Assembly (NCBI GenBank): GCA_033725935.1
Contig: MU867080.1
Location: 62,001 to 126,000 of the forward strand
Direction: 5' to 3'
Length of the DNA: 64,000 nt
From: Cladorrhinum sp. PSN259
Taxonomy: Eukaryota; Ascomycota; Sordariomycetes; Sordariales; Podosporaceae
The translations under genes and the position numbers were made by a program. This document shows positions 24,119 through 36,275 of the stretch, one piece after another (within the stretch, counting starts at the first letter, position 1; every line of letters begins with the position of its first letter). The notes under the pieces are model-generated. The model saw nothing but the letters and a program-made list of their open reading frames with translations, was not told the DNA's origin and ran no database searches.

Positions 24119-24700
24119 CTAACAACAAGCTGTAGCTTCTTGGCTTCTGCTCGGTGCCACAAAGTACCCAATCAGATGCCCTTGCTCATAGGCTTCGCCG
24201 TTTATTTCCATGGTCAAGGGATCTCTTGGCGGCCGTTTCGATCCTTCTTGCATCTGGCATTCAGACAACTCGATTTCTAGGTACGCCACGTCCCCGGCAT
24301 TGAGAAGATGGCACTGCCAAAGTCGTCAACATCCCTGCCGCACCATGATCCACTCCAGTTACTCAGGAACCCCAGCACCGACTAGCTTCTCGGCCATCTA
24401 TGTGGGACTTCGATCGTTTAATGCGGCCTCAATGTCGGGCGCCTCTCTTGCTACCCACATCTTCGGAGACTTTCAACGTTGAAGGTGATTGCCCGGGACC
24501 ATGGGTATCATGGATGTGATCTTACCCCCTCACTTCCGCCATGGCTTGGTGCTTCTCCCCACGGCACGGCACCGGGTCAGCCACAACACCAAAATCACCC
24601 GAGAGGCTTGTAGGTTCGACATCTGGTCGGTGAGGGAGGTCCACGCCACTTCACGGTTCCTTTTGCGGTCCAGCAGATAAGCTGCTGATGCAATGACCCT
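24119..24700 (-). pseudogene. Decayed coding relic with premature stops
   Basis: One minus-strand frame of about 194 codons reads like ordinary protein but is broken by five internal stops. Intact stretches include KSPKMWVAREAPDIEAALND, MAEKLVGAG and LTMEINGEAYEQGHLIGYFV. The stops are three TGA, one TAG and one TAA, each one transition away from Arg/Trp (CGA, TGG) or Gln (CAG, CAA) codons. That is the pattern left by C-to-T mutation, including repeat-induced point mutation. After the final TAG at 24119-24121, protein-like sequence continues in another minus-strand frame to about 23863 (TTPIVEGIHGPVLVRLF, FTDQWAIVFQTAS), so a frameshift is also likely. Near 25570-25690 on the same strand a hydrophobic segment (TITMLVVGVGATATMM) may be part of the same ancient gene. 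I do not recognise the family. Confidence 0.5.
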
Positions 24701-26794
24701 TCACAGACCGAGCCGGGAGGCACGCACCACTCACCAGGTCAATTGGGAATGATTCACCGACGGGAAGGGCCGCATCGAAGAGACAACGAAATGGCGCCCG
24801 GATTCATGCCCACTGGAGGATCAGCGGATATGCCTTGCGCTGGTCAAGGCCTTGCGGAATTGATGTTATCCTCCGCGTCGTCGATATGGCCCGTTTGGAC
24901 CGCAACTCTCTGCCCAGAGACACCGCTGGGGTCCATACTCTCCACCATGGGGTGATGCTTCGATGGGGCCCTTGAAGTTTCCTGCCTGATCTCCAAAACC
25001 ATTGTCGACAGGAAAGAGCCCCAAACCGGGGTCAGGCTCCGTCCTCAGATCCCGTTGACAGGTCGAAGATGCAGGTCACACTCTTTCAGGGCAACGCTCT
25101 ATTACATGTTCGACCTTCAAGACGTCCTCGCTATTGCGTACAGAACATACCGAAAATCACACTGTATTACTCAGTCGACGTTGACGCTGCAACACTGCAG
25201 CCCTAACGTTGTGGCACCTTGGTGCCTGCAGAAAAGTTGACCCGACGTTGCCAGTGTTTCTCCGGCAGGTTCCAAGATCTCAGTAGGGATCGCGCATCAC
25301 CTGCTTGTAGAACGGTACCTGACTGTAGTCCGCCCCTGCAGTCCCGTCAAATGCTGCAAGCAATTTGTACCGGTACACGCATGCATTTCCATCACCACAA
25401 CATTTATCAACGAAATTGGCATAGCTAAGGTCAGCGTCTCGTTCTGTGCCTTTGCCAATTCTGGAAGCAGTTCTAAGTAGTTATAAGACGGCAATAACCT
25501 CAGGCAAACCAGCACCTATCCAGCTAGCCCACTGTTAGTCACGCCGCGGCGGGCTTCACCGGAAACAACCTTAAGTGACATTTCCGCCCACCGTTTGAGT
25601 GGAAGACATCTTCATAACGTCCATCATGGTCGCTGTGGCGCCGACGCCCACCACCAGCATGGTGATTGTCGATGTCCCCATCTCCAGCACCGTTTTTAGG
25701 CCAGTTTATTTGGGGGCCCTTGTCAGACTGGGGAGGTACCCTGACGTTGAGCTGCGCACGCAGCCCACCACACCCTGGACAAGACACCCTCCAGGGATCC
25801 CTGTAAAATCCACCGTGGGTACCTGGTACCCATGTCTGTTCGTACAAGCACCCACCGAAAGCTGGCTTTTCACAGTTGCAGGTCGCAGTCGCAGGCTCGT
25901 CTGGCGCACCTGCGGCCTTTCATCTGCAGGTCGCTCTTGGAGTGCTGCAGCCACGGCACCCAAAACACAATGTACCTGGAACATCTTGTGTTCCTGCTTT
26001 TTCAAAGTCACCCTCCCTGTGCTATTGAGACTGCAAAGAAAAAAAAAAACCAAACCGAAACCTTGCCAAACCGAGCAAGCCATGTACCGGTTCAGAGGGC
26101 CCCATCCTATCCGACCTCCCTGCGCCTTCCGCCAGATGCGTCTTCTGCATTAGTCTGCACAGGGAAACGATGATGTCCCCATTATGGTCTACTCAGTCTA
26201 AGGTGAGAGCGCGTTGCTGCCTTCGAGTGTGGGCTGCCACCCAAGCCGGGTTTCCGCTCATATGACGAACCTCGCAGGCTTCCCCAAGGGCTATAAGGCT
26301 CCTAATACCCTTCTTCGGTCTGTGATGATGAGTCGAACATTCAGCTTCGCATTGATAGGTGTAGTGCCTAATTACTCATTCCTCCTGTTTGTTCTTGCCT
26401 TGTATTTGCCTTGCCATTTTGCTTCCCACCACCACCTCTCTCTTCTCGAGCTCTGCCACTTCCAAGACTGCTTGTGCTCTTGGGGGTACTTTTCTATATC
26501 GAGCCCGACATTGAATATTTATTTGCCTCTCGCTCTCCTGTTCATTTTCCTTCTCATCAGCTTCACTCAAGCCTGCACACCAAGAATTGCTTTTTTCAAT
26601 AGTCTCGACTCATCGGATCATATCACATCTCGTCACATCTTGACACCCACCCTCGAACAAGCATCACAAGACGTCAACCCCACCGCCACATCCCATATCG
26701 GCAGTCAACAAGCCAACCTCCACACTCATAATAGACAATATCAAACAGACTATTACAACTTGCCATATCCAGCAGGCTTCCCGAGCAGGTCAAG

Positions 26795-27046
26795 ATGTGC
26801 TATCAGCTGGTTGAAGTATACTCATCCTGCCGCTGCCTATACTACCAGCACTCTGTTGATAGGTGTGCCTCATATGGCAGATCAGGCCACACGATTCAGG
26901 TCAGGACCATATTAGTCGGTTACGCCTGCTCGGAGCACTCCTCATCACACAGCTCAGGGTATGGTGACTATGGTCATTCACAATATTCAGACTCTGGCTA
27001 CTACTCCAACCGCTCCCACAAGAGCTCACACGACCGGTACCGATGA
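26795..27046 (+). CDS. Small conserved fungal protein, Cys-rich N-terminus
   Basis: An intronless frame of 83 residues beginning MCYQLVEVYSSCRCLYYQHS, followed by VDRCASYG, GHTIQ, LVGYACSEHS and a Ser/Tyr/Gly/His-rich tail (YGDYGHSQYSDSGYYSN). I recall similar MCYQLVE proteins, with the same CRCLYY...C..YG..GH.IQ...LVGYAC spacing, as hypothetical proteins in many filamentous ascomycetes. The two Cys/His clusters could bind a metal, but this is untested. The gene stands alone in a gene-poor region behind a leader of at least 400 bases rich in C and T, which often marks well-expressed fungal genes. No signal peptide is seen. The start is supported because the conserved motif begins at the ATG itself. 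Function is unknown. Confidence 0.7.
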   Translation: MCYQLVEVYSSCRCLYYQHSVDRCASYGRSGHTIQVRTILVGYACSEHSSSHSSGYGDYGHSQYSDSGYYSNRSHKSSHDRYR

Positions 27047-28986
27047 AAGGTTGCGTCTTCGATGACAGGCTACTACTCCCAACATCCATCACCACCGCCA
27101 CCACTAGAGCCTTTCAGCTTTGGAAACTGGGTTGCCTACCTGTATTCGTTTCGGGGCAGGTCCTCATCAGTGGCTCAACCCCCATCCCAACTCTCACTTC
27201 TCTTCACGGGCCACCGCAGGTCGATGTCAACATCAGCACCTCCTACCTTATGACCGCAGAATGAGGAGGTCACATCTGCAATGCCCGTTCAGATTTAACC
27301 CCCACAACTATCAGTGGATGTCGTCCGAGAAATGGGGTAGCAGTTTTATCATCGAAGACATGGGTTATGAGGCATAAAAGGACGATGCTTTCGAGAAGCC
27401 GGTTTTCGGCACAGACATACAACGATTTGGGATGCTTCGGATTCGACTCGGGCGCCCCTCCCCACCAACTTCCGCCTTTACTATGATACCTCGCACGACT
27501 ATTTCTTGCGACTTGTACTTTTTTTTTCCTTCTCTTTTTAGAGATTCGAAGCATAGCGTCGTCATTGAAACGCGCACATGAAGCCTAAGATGGCGCCATC
27601 TATTTACTTGTACAACATCCCTGCTCATCAAGCAAGACTTGAGCTTTTTTCTCCCCCCTTTTTTTCGACATTGTTATCATTACGGTTCGGAACGAGTCAT
27701 GCATATGGGTCACGATACCAGGCGTTTAGGCAGAGAGAAGGACTCCGGGCAACTGGAACGTTTGTACTTGGGTTCTGGTTTTTTTTTCTCTTTCTCTTCC
27801 TACTGTTTTTTTAAAGACAGCTAGCGGCCTCAGTGCCTTTTTTTCCTCAAAGATTTCCTATCTTTTCTTGTTTCAGTCTTCCTTTTTGTACTCTTGATGT
27901 TTTTATGTATGCTGTAACGTTGGATGGCTTTCTACACGCATAATTCCTGCTCTGGTAGCAGTGACAACGAGAACAATATCAGTATCGGGGGTAGGCACAC
28001 AGAAAAGGAGGGACGTTGGGAGGAGCAGGTGCTCTATAGGGCATGGGCCACTACAGATGGGCTTCCCTCATTGATTTGCCAGGCTGGTTTATTTACAAGT
28101 CCAAACAACCTTCTGGCTGGGATTCCAAAGGTTGCACAACTTGAATTTCCCGGAAAAATCAGCAGTTCATAGATGTTTTACTACAGAAAATCAACTCCAA
28201 AAAAAAAAGATATATTGAACACTACAGAGTGCGTAACGAGTTAGATGTTTGCATGTATGACTTTGCGTGAAAGAATGGACGGGATTCAGATGGCGGTTTG
28301 GCTCGAAAGATGATTCCGAATTGGGATTAAGGGTAATCCGGTCTAAGCTCGATTTGGCGACTCGGCTTATTGTGTTCCATTTCTGGGGGAAGAGGTGAGG
28401 CTGGTGTGGTGTGGTTGAAATGCTCCATGTGGGCGGAGATCCCTGTTCTCGTCCTTCTTACCTTGCACGACGGACACCGTCATGCGCTAAGGTGTGGGTG
28501 GTAACGGACGACGGATCGGTTGGCTAGGATAATGGACGAAAACAGAATACTACAATCTTGGGGGAGATCTGATGTAAGGTCTATGTCTGTGTGTAGTGTG
28601 TGTGGGCGGCAAGATCATTGTGTGCCAAGACATGTGTTGTTACCCACCCCTTTTCTTTCGTTCCCCTGGAGCCCGGAAGGTTGTTTTGTTTAACACAGGC
28701 TTTCGGGTTGGTCGTGTGCGCCACACCAGAAAAAGAACGACGCCACAGATACGGCTGCGGATCGCCAAATGCAAAATAGGTATAGTTGAGAAGCTTCTTT
28801 TAACTCTGTCTGCCTTGTGTTACAGAAAAAGAGTCCCAGACTATTAAGAAAACAAGGCACCCGAGTTAATGTGGCCCAACTGACCCTCTGTTGCCAAAAA
28901 TGGGGGCCAAAGCCTCTTTCCCCTTGGCTGGTGTGTGTGCCCGCAGGAACCCCTGCTGGGCGTCAGCACTTTATGCTGCAAGCGAT

Positions 28987-29002
28987 GGGGGGGGGGGGGG
29001 GG
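28987..29002 (+). repeat. Poly-G tract of 16 bases
   Basis: Sixteen consecutive G in intergenic DNA, with no surrounding gene. Confidence 0.95.
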
Positions 29003-32000
29003 TGACAAGGGGAAAAGACAGACCAATCAGGTCAATCAGCTGTACCGGGTGCCTGGAACTGCATGTATTTTTAGGGAACGGACACTTTCAAAAATGTACG
29101 AATCAGGAAAGCATGTGGGGTGAATTAAAAATACCTGCAAGTGAACTAACTGTCTTTCAGTCTATTGTTTTTTCTTTCTTTTTGTAACCCCAGAACCATA
29201 TCGGAAATGGCGGTTTGCGGTTCAAATGCGATGAACTATGTTCGGCGCTTATGCAAAGCCGGGATACACCACGCCTGCACGAACGCACCCACACCGAGCT
29301 GTTGGGACAAGAAAACGCACTACGGAGACGGCTGGGGGATGATTGTTTCATGAGGTTCTTTCCAACTACCGACTGACGGGGACAAACAAGCAGGGGATGA
29401 TGTGATGGCTTGCATGGGGCGGTCGCGGGAACACTAGGCCGGGAAGAACATGACCGTCCTTTCACTGCCGCTTCATGGAGTTTGATTTGATCCATTAAAT
29501 TTAAGAAATTCTGCCTTGACAACGGACCGTTGTGGTTACCAAACGAAATGATAGTTGGCGAATCGAGCGAGCGGGCGGGCCAACACAATTTTTTTTTGGA
29601 TTGATCCCAACTTTTTTCTTTTGGCCCAAAATCACCACTAAGAATGGACAAAGTGGTCCATGCGCGATCGATTGAACGAACCTTTTCAACATTGTGACTG
29701 AAAGAAAATTATTTATATCACAAGATAGCCTAGTGCTCAATCTCTTTCATACTTTGGTAATCTCAAAATCTTATTTTAAAGTGGTTACAAATTTTGTGTT
29801 GGGGCACGTAAAGATTTGTGCGCACGCGCGTGCACTCGAAGGACTATCATCTTGTTTGGAAACCGCAACGCATTCCACGACCACACCCACCGGTTGGTGT
29901 TGTGCAACAACATAAGGCTGGCAACCCTACCAAAGCGCACGGCCAGCAAAACAATGCGAACTGCAAACGGCAATGTTGTCACACTCATACCGCCAGATCT
30001 ACGCTTGATTGCCGGGAATTAACCTCTAAACTCTCTACTTTTTAAGTATCCAAATTAACCAAATTTTTGCAGAATAGTATATATACTTCCTCAGCTTTGT
30101 AATAGTATTAATCTCAATCAAATTGTTTGATACCTGACGATTCTGTGGTGGTAAGAATTACAGGCACATGCAGTTGGAGTTCGCATTTTTTGGTTGGGCC
30201 GCGTGCCAAGCTTGGCCAGCCACATGGGCATTGCATTGCAGTGTATGGTGACCACCCTCCCGCCCTGCACTGCAAACCTGCAAGGGTCGATCTGGGATAC
30301 AATCCAGGTTACCATCCGGCCATGCATACGGAATACATTGATTTCACATCTCACAAATCAAAAGTCCCCAGCAGATGTCATCGGATACCGGGTAAGCCTT
30401 CTCTCTTACTTGGCGTTTTCTTCTGTTTTGGAATAAGATCAGCCCTAGCTGTATCCGTACAATTCGTATCTGTTTATTTTTGAAGGTTTACTGAGATTTC
30501 AGATTCAGCCCACTCCAACCCGCACCACCTACACGCATCCACTGCACACAATTCGCTGTTCTCGGGTAGTAGCGTCCATGTACCGCCCCGTTGGTTGTGG
30601 GTGCGCTGCCGCATCTCGGCATAAGAAGAAACAAACACAAGCAAAATGATAAAAGAGTTCGGACGATTCGGCAATTACACTACAGAGAGTCAGTGCGGGC
30701 AATAACCAGCCACGTTTGATGTCGCCGACAAAAGTGAGGCATGGAGCTGTAGGTGAAGTGAAGATGGGTATCACCGTCCGGCTTGCAGCCGCATCTCCCA
30801 GTCTCTCGGTCAAGATTGTATCTGTGGAACATGCAAGCTATCTCGAGAATGTTCAGAGTACAACGGCCAAGATGTACCGGGTACAGATCGGCATCTACAG
30901 GGCGGAGAAGTAGTGTACACGTGTAGTGTAAGATGACTTAAACGGCGTTCGCAAAGATGCATAGGCTGGTGTGAGTGGGGGACGGGGGGACGGATGCATT
31001 CGAAGGATACGAAACTATGTACCCACCCCTGGACTGCCAACACTCTGCAGAAATTCCGCCCCCTCTCTAGTGAAAGTGCACTGCAGCCAGCCCAAGTTTC
31101 AAAAGCCGCGGCGACGCCCTTAACGCGCTTGTTTCGGATTCAAATCCATTTCAACGTCATACTTTTCTTTCAGCTCCAGGCCACAGAGTCTCTTGAGTGT
31201 GATGATCACCAAGAAACCACGTGTTGCGTCTAAGACAAGCATTTTCGGTCATGTCCGATCTTCCCGACCGGCGATCATTTCTCACTTCTGGTGTCGTTCG
31301 GAAACATAGTCACGCTGTGGAACGCATGGAACATTTCCGGGAAAAAAAACTCTCTCTCTTCTCTGCACCAAGATGGCACATACGATGCTTGCGGCTGGCT
31401 GAGAAATCCACTTTTTCGTGAGCTGTTTACTTGATACAATCCTAAACTCCCGACTATCACCACCAAGTCACGGTTACAGTTGCAATCGGAGGCTTTTATG
31501 GGGCCATGGTCATCATTCTTTGTCTTATTTTTTCCCTTGCGGGGTACGTGAGTCCGCTCAGACTGAGTTGAATGAATTGGATTCCGGAGGCACCATGATG
31601 GCAAAGCACACTGAGAAAGCTGTCACGGTGGTCCCAAATGCTACCCTTCCTCGCCTTCTCAACCCCCCTTGCGACATGCACGACATTTCTGGATACCCGC
31701 TGACGGCCGACGAACAAAACCATGGATGCAAGAGGAAGGCAGCTGTAGGGATGTGCCGATGTGCATGTGGTGATGTGATTGATGACGAGCTTCCAAGTTG
31801 GGGAGGTTTCTAGAAGAATATAAAACCGAAACCCCCAATCATCAAAGATAGTGACAACGTGTACGGCAGAGCAAAGTATTAAGGTTGTACCGAAGGATTT
31901 TTGGTGGTGACGAGTCCATATCTTCGCTTCTAGAAGGTTTCCTGGTTGAGATGGGTTTAATGGCACAGCAGTTTTACACGGCCTTTCCGGCATATACTAC

Positions 32001-32505
32001 TCTGGTCAACAAGGGGGGACAAATAAACGGTGAGTTTTGAGAGGTTGTAGTGATGTTTACGGAGGAAGAGTGGAGTATTTTCTTGGGAGGTGTGATTTCT
32101 CAGCTTTTGGATTTGTTAGCATCGGGAGTCATCATACCCGATCGGGGGTTTTCGGATTCCTCAGCTTTTTGGTGTTGTGATGTTTGAGCGTTGACAAATC
32201 CCAGACAGATCTCGGTTTGCTGTCGTGTACGTAAACCTGCATTTTGATGGAGATGATGATTCCAAATATCATTAGATTACGAACTGCTTCAATCATGAGT
32301 GCCTGATCAGCTATTACGGGTGACCTTTTGAAGGAACTGGTGACAAGTGTTTTGTGCAACATGGCGATTCCTGCAGAGGCGAGTTGGTAAGGCTGGGTGA
32401 GGGCCGAGAGCTCTGCCGCTCACGGCTCACCAATATGACGTCAAGGGAGCCCGCAAGTTGATCCGAGCGTTTATCGGCCTCGCTTATCGGCGAAATTACC
32501 CCGCG

Positions 32506-32531
32506 ACGCGTCTCCCAGGGCCTCGACGCGT
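32506..32531. promoter_or_regulatory. Two MCB (ACGCGT) elements
   Basis: Perfect ACGCGT hexamers lie at 32506-32511 and 32526-32531, 20 bases apart and about 100 bases upstream of the F-box gene start. ACGCGT is the MluI cell-cycle box bound by the MBF complex (Mbp1-Swi6 in budding yeast, Res-Cdc10 in fission yeast), which drives G1/S transcription. The hexamers are seen directly; MBF control is inferred. Confidence 0.6.
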
Positions 32532-32629
32532 CGTCCAATTAATTATTATTTTAGGGCCAGCGACTTTGGCCGGCTTCCCAACTCTACAACGAATTTCCAG
32601 TCGACTTGGAAGGTGTCAATTGGACAAAA

Positions 32630-35007
32630 ATGAGGGCCTACATCGAGAAGGCGAGAGAGCGCCTTGAGGCGGACCCGCCTGATTGCAGACGGGCCATGGC
32701 ACATTTGATCGCTGTATGTACCACATTACGTTACGTCGATTCGAGCATTACTTCGATCAAACTGACACTTCTTCAGGCAATTGGCCAATGCACAGGCTGC
32801 ACCGACAAGAGACGCCATCCGAAAGACAAGACATGCCATGTTCGGCAGTGCGCCGTTGCAATTCACTCGGAAGACCCTGATGCCCTGAGCAATATCGCTC
32901 CAAAGTGCTCTTGTGGTTTTAGCTGGCCACAGTGCTCAGCCCCTGACCATATTGAAGCCGTCGACCTCCTTGCAGACGCACTGCAGCAGGACCAGCAGTG
33001 GCTTCAAGCTCTGGCAGCTGCACTGGGGCTGATTCGCTTGGACCCAACCTCTGCCGCCGGCTACTGTCGTGTTGTCAAGATCATCCTTGCACTGGAGAAG
33101 GCCCACCGGGTTGCCAGAGAGACCAAGACGCCCAATCCTGCGGCTGCGAGATGGATTGCTTCCGTCTTGATCTATTTCGATCTGCTTCAGCCAAAGCAGC
33201 TTATCTTCGTCTCTAAGAAGGTAGTACAGATTGGCATGCGTCAGACAGGCGGTAAGAATGCCCTGATGAACCGTAATCAGCCCGACTCTGTCGACTACGC
33301 CCGGGTTCTCCAGCTCATGGCCCATCGGTTTGGTGTGCCCCAGTCTCGGAGAGATCCAGCCAAGATCCTTCCTTTGGAGATTTATCAAGCCGTGTTCTCA
33401 TACCTTGACCCCACCTCTCGCAGTCGCGCTCTTCGAGTCAATCGTAACTGGCACGCTCTCATCATGAGATCCGGCCGTCTTTGGACTCACCTGGATATCT
33501 GCAGCCCATCGGAGGTACCTAATTCTACTTTCGCCTCATTTCTAAACAAGCACCCGCAGATTGAATCCTTGATTTTGAGGGATCTCAAGAAATTTGGTCG
33601 GATGCCGCCAAGGAAGTTCAGCTGCATCCTGGCTCTTCCCTCCCTCAAGCGCCTTATTCTTCCAAGATGCTCTCAGGCATTTGTTGGCCTGGCTCCGGGC
33701 GCTGTTATTCTGCCACAAAAGCTCCAGCTTACACAGCTCTGTCTCAGCGGCTTTCCGGTCGATTCACTGCCCATGCTACTCAAGCTTACTTCTGGTACGC
33801 TTCAGGCGCTCCACCTCCTCAAGTCTCCACACGGCGTGGATGAAGTAATCGAGAAGGTGCCCATGCCTCACCTACGTAGTCTCGGCGTAACTGGGAAGAC
33901 ATCCCGGGAGAGACTTCCAAGTGCTCCAATATCCATTGTAAGTTTATGTATACACATGTCATCTCATGCCTTTTATTACACAGAATGTAGCACTAACAGT
34001 TGCAGATATCCCTTGCGAAATCCACACCCAATCTTCAAGAGTTTTTCGTAGACGACTTTCGTCTCTGCCGCAGACCTGGTCAAGAGCCTTTCTCTGGTCC
34101 CCAAAACCCTACTAGTGGTGCGCAGACTTCGATCAACCAGTACTGGAAATCCCTCCGTGCCATCAAGCTCGGGAAGAGGCTGGTATTTCAAGCCAACCCT
34201 CTCGTGCCACATCTTCTCCCGCGATCCTTCCCACCTCCCACTGAGAGGATGGAACGAATTGATATCATGACATCAGATCCCGCGATTGCTCATAACTATC
34301 TCTTCACAGCGGAGATTAATGGCCAGACGGAGCACCCAACTCTCCATGGCGAGCACTTCCAAGGCGTCTTGCCTAGCATGCCCAACCTCCACACGTTCCG
34401 CTGCCGGGTTGCAATTGAAGCGCCCCTTCTACAACAGATCTTGGAGCTGCCTGCTAAAAAGCTCCGGATTCTCGAACTAACAATTCTCCCAACTGTTGGC
34501 CTGCTCAACTCGATGATCTACCGTCCGACCATCCCAGCCACGGGCATTGGCCGCCCGGACCAGGTGCTCGGGTGGCTCCGGTGCGAAAATCTCGACCATG
34601 TCGGATTGCACGACTTCAACTTTTGCACCGATATGTCGACGTTAGTGGGAGCCCGGTTCGATGGCAAGCCGTTCACGACTTGGATCGAGAACAACTTCCC
34701 GAAGGTGACCAGCGTAGCGGCATATGCGGGCGACCAGCCCGAAACCGATGTGTACATCGCCAGCTTGATCTCACACCCTCAAAAGTTCAAGGTGGTGTGG
34801 CAAAACGCTATGCACGGGGTCCACTGGGAAATGGGGAGCGAGATGGCAGGGTCGCATGAAGTTGAGTTGAGGCACTGGCCGAAGACGGTACCCTGTGGAC
34901 CGGATATGGTGGACGTGTCGCAAGATGATCACTGGGACATCATCGAGTCCAATCTTTGGGGAATCCGGCGTACTGGGTCACGCATTTGGGAACTTGAAAA
35001 CCACTAG
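32630..35007 (+). CDS. F-box protein with TPR-like Cys-rich N-terminus
   Basis: Three exons, 32630-32713, 32777-33937 and 34006-35007, give 748 residues. Intron signals are GTATGT...CTTCAG and GTAAGT...CACTAACAG...TTGCAG, both phase 0. The first part (MRAYIEKARERLEADPPDCRRAMAHLIA, then AVDLLADALQQDQQWLQALA and DPTSAAGYCRVVKIILALEK) looks like TPR repeats. It is interrupted by a Cys/His cluster (CTGC...CHVRQC at about 36-54, CSCGFSWPQCSAPDH at about 70-85). Fungal TPR/F-box proteins with a similar insert exist. The F-box is at about 224-270 (ILPLEIYQAVFSYLDPTSRS, ALRVNRNWHALI). The rest is leucine-rich-repeat-like and should bind substrate. Such proteins act as substrate adaptors of SCF ubiquitin ligases. 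The TPR/F-box/LRR order matches Pof3 and Dia2, which guard genome integrity, but orthology is not shown. The ATG at 32630 is the first in frame after the promoter. Confidence 0.85.
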
Positions 35008-36275
35008 GCGAGGATTTGACAAGCATATTAGTGGTCCTGGCAGGCATATATGGATTTTCGGGAGGCATATCAAGTATATGGAAGGGTATACTTGGTATCT
35101 TTTGAAGCATGTATAGTTCTCCGAAGGGATATATTTTGTTTCGGGAAGGCGTTATTTTGGGAAACAAGCATGCCATGATTCGGCCTCAATGATGCGAAAA
35201 CTAATGGAAAAGGAGGCGTTTATTAGGATTTAAAAATGTGTCGGTTGGGTTCACGAAGGCGTTCAGAGAGGATATGGAGGCATTGATGGATATACCCGAG
35301 GCATGACTGCAAAACGTTTGCACCTGTCTCATTGTTTTTTTAATATGTACATAGATGTATCGGTATTCCAAATTGCCGTCGTCTAGGTTGTTGGCTGTTG
35401 TAATTTTGATAGATACCCTAAAGTCGGTTTTCTTAACCCATGGTCTTGTTGTCTTTGACTGTTTATTGACTGCAACCAATCCGTCGACGTTCTTTTACAT
35501 GACTTGTGGATGTCACAATCGACCTTCTACTGCTTTGAGAGAAGTCTTATATTTAACAGAAGGGTAGTTGCTCCTTCTTCTTCTTTTTGGTCGGGTTCTT
35601 TCAGCGAAGGGACCAAGCTACAATCTCGACCTGAACACCTTGAAGAGAGGTTACTGGCACCTCCAATACAGCTGGGCGAGTTGCAGATATATGCATTATT
35701 CGTATTCTATATTTTCAATTCCCCATCGTTTTTGATGGCCATAGGTAATCCGTATTTCCTTTGTGCGACCACTCCCCCTTCATATGTTTTTTTTTTTTTT
35801 TTTTTTTCACTTGATAATTCCACTTCAAGTAAACAACTTCACAAAGGTCCCCTTCATAGTTCAAGCACATACATGTACCTCACTGCAGTCAACTCTATTC
35901 ATCCTTCCATCTAATCATATAGCCAAAAAATGATAACCAAAAAAAGAGCTTGATTAAAACAATACTTTCAAAAAAAAAAAAAAAAAAAAAAAAAAGAATA
36001 CCTCTATGTATTTGTAGTTCCTCAAGACCCCTTTGTTGTTGCGCCCTTCCCTTAAGATAAACACCATCGCCCGCTCCAACGTTACAGGCGCGCATGCCAT
36101 GTTTTTCTAGGCCCTGCCCTATTTTAATTACGGAGTATGCTATGTGTTATGCGTTGCTCATCCCTTTCATTCATTTGCCCCGTGATAGTTAGTTTTACTC
36201 CTTCCTCCTCTTCCTCCCCTCCTTTTCCTTTTCCTCTTTTTGTTTTCTCCACCGGTAATGATACAACCTCTCTCA
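35008..36275. other. Convergent 3' spacer with long T and A runs
   Basis: A spacer of 1.27 kb between the F-box gene (+) and the PX-domain gene (-). It contains 21 consecutive T at 35787-35807 and 26 consecutive A at 35970-35995. In the transcripts these lie beyond both stop codons. No gene is supported. Confidence 0.6.

Larger units (their letters stand above)
18118..26794. other. Gene-poor region
   Basis: About 8.7 kb downstream of the kinase without an intact gene that I can support. The first 1.5 kb is T-rich and may be 3' UTR and terminator. A 14-base perfect palindrome CTCAGGCGCCTGAG lies at 20572-20585. A hairpin (23095-23130) and a decayed coding relic (24119-24700) are listed separately. 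The segment 26380-26790 is strongly C/T-rich and is read as the leader or promoter of the small gene at 26795. Confidence 0.5.
27047..32629. other. Gene-poor region
   Basis: About 5.6 kb between the small protein gene and the F-box gene. It contains T-rich stretches (27640-27860, likely the 3' UTR of the small gene), a 16-base G run and scattered AT-rich segments (30030-30120). Open frames of up to 165 codons occur on both strands but show no protein-family features or splice structure. Confidence 0.45.

Noticed and set aside
26214..26915. Open frame of 233 codons on the plus strand
   Set aside because: It overlaps the small conserved gene in another frame and reads as pyrimidine-rich leader sequence (Ser/Leu/Phe/Pro runs) with no family resemblance.
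29157..29651. 164-codon minus-strand open frame
   Set aside because: Low conservation signals, overlapping frames on both strands and no start context or domain.
31418..31993. Overlapping open frames on both strands
   Set aside because: Neither strand gives recognisable protein sequence; likely chance in GC-balanced intergenic DNA.
35970..35995. A26 run as the tail of a retroposed element
   Set aside because: No target-site duplication or LINE/SINE-like body was seen next to it.
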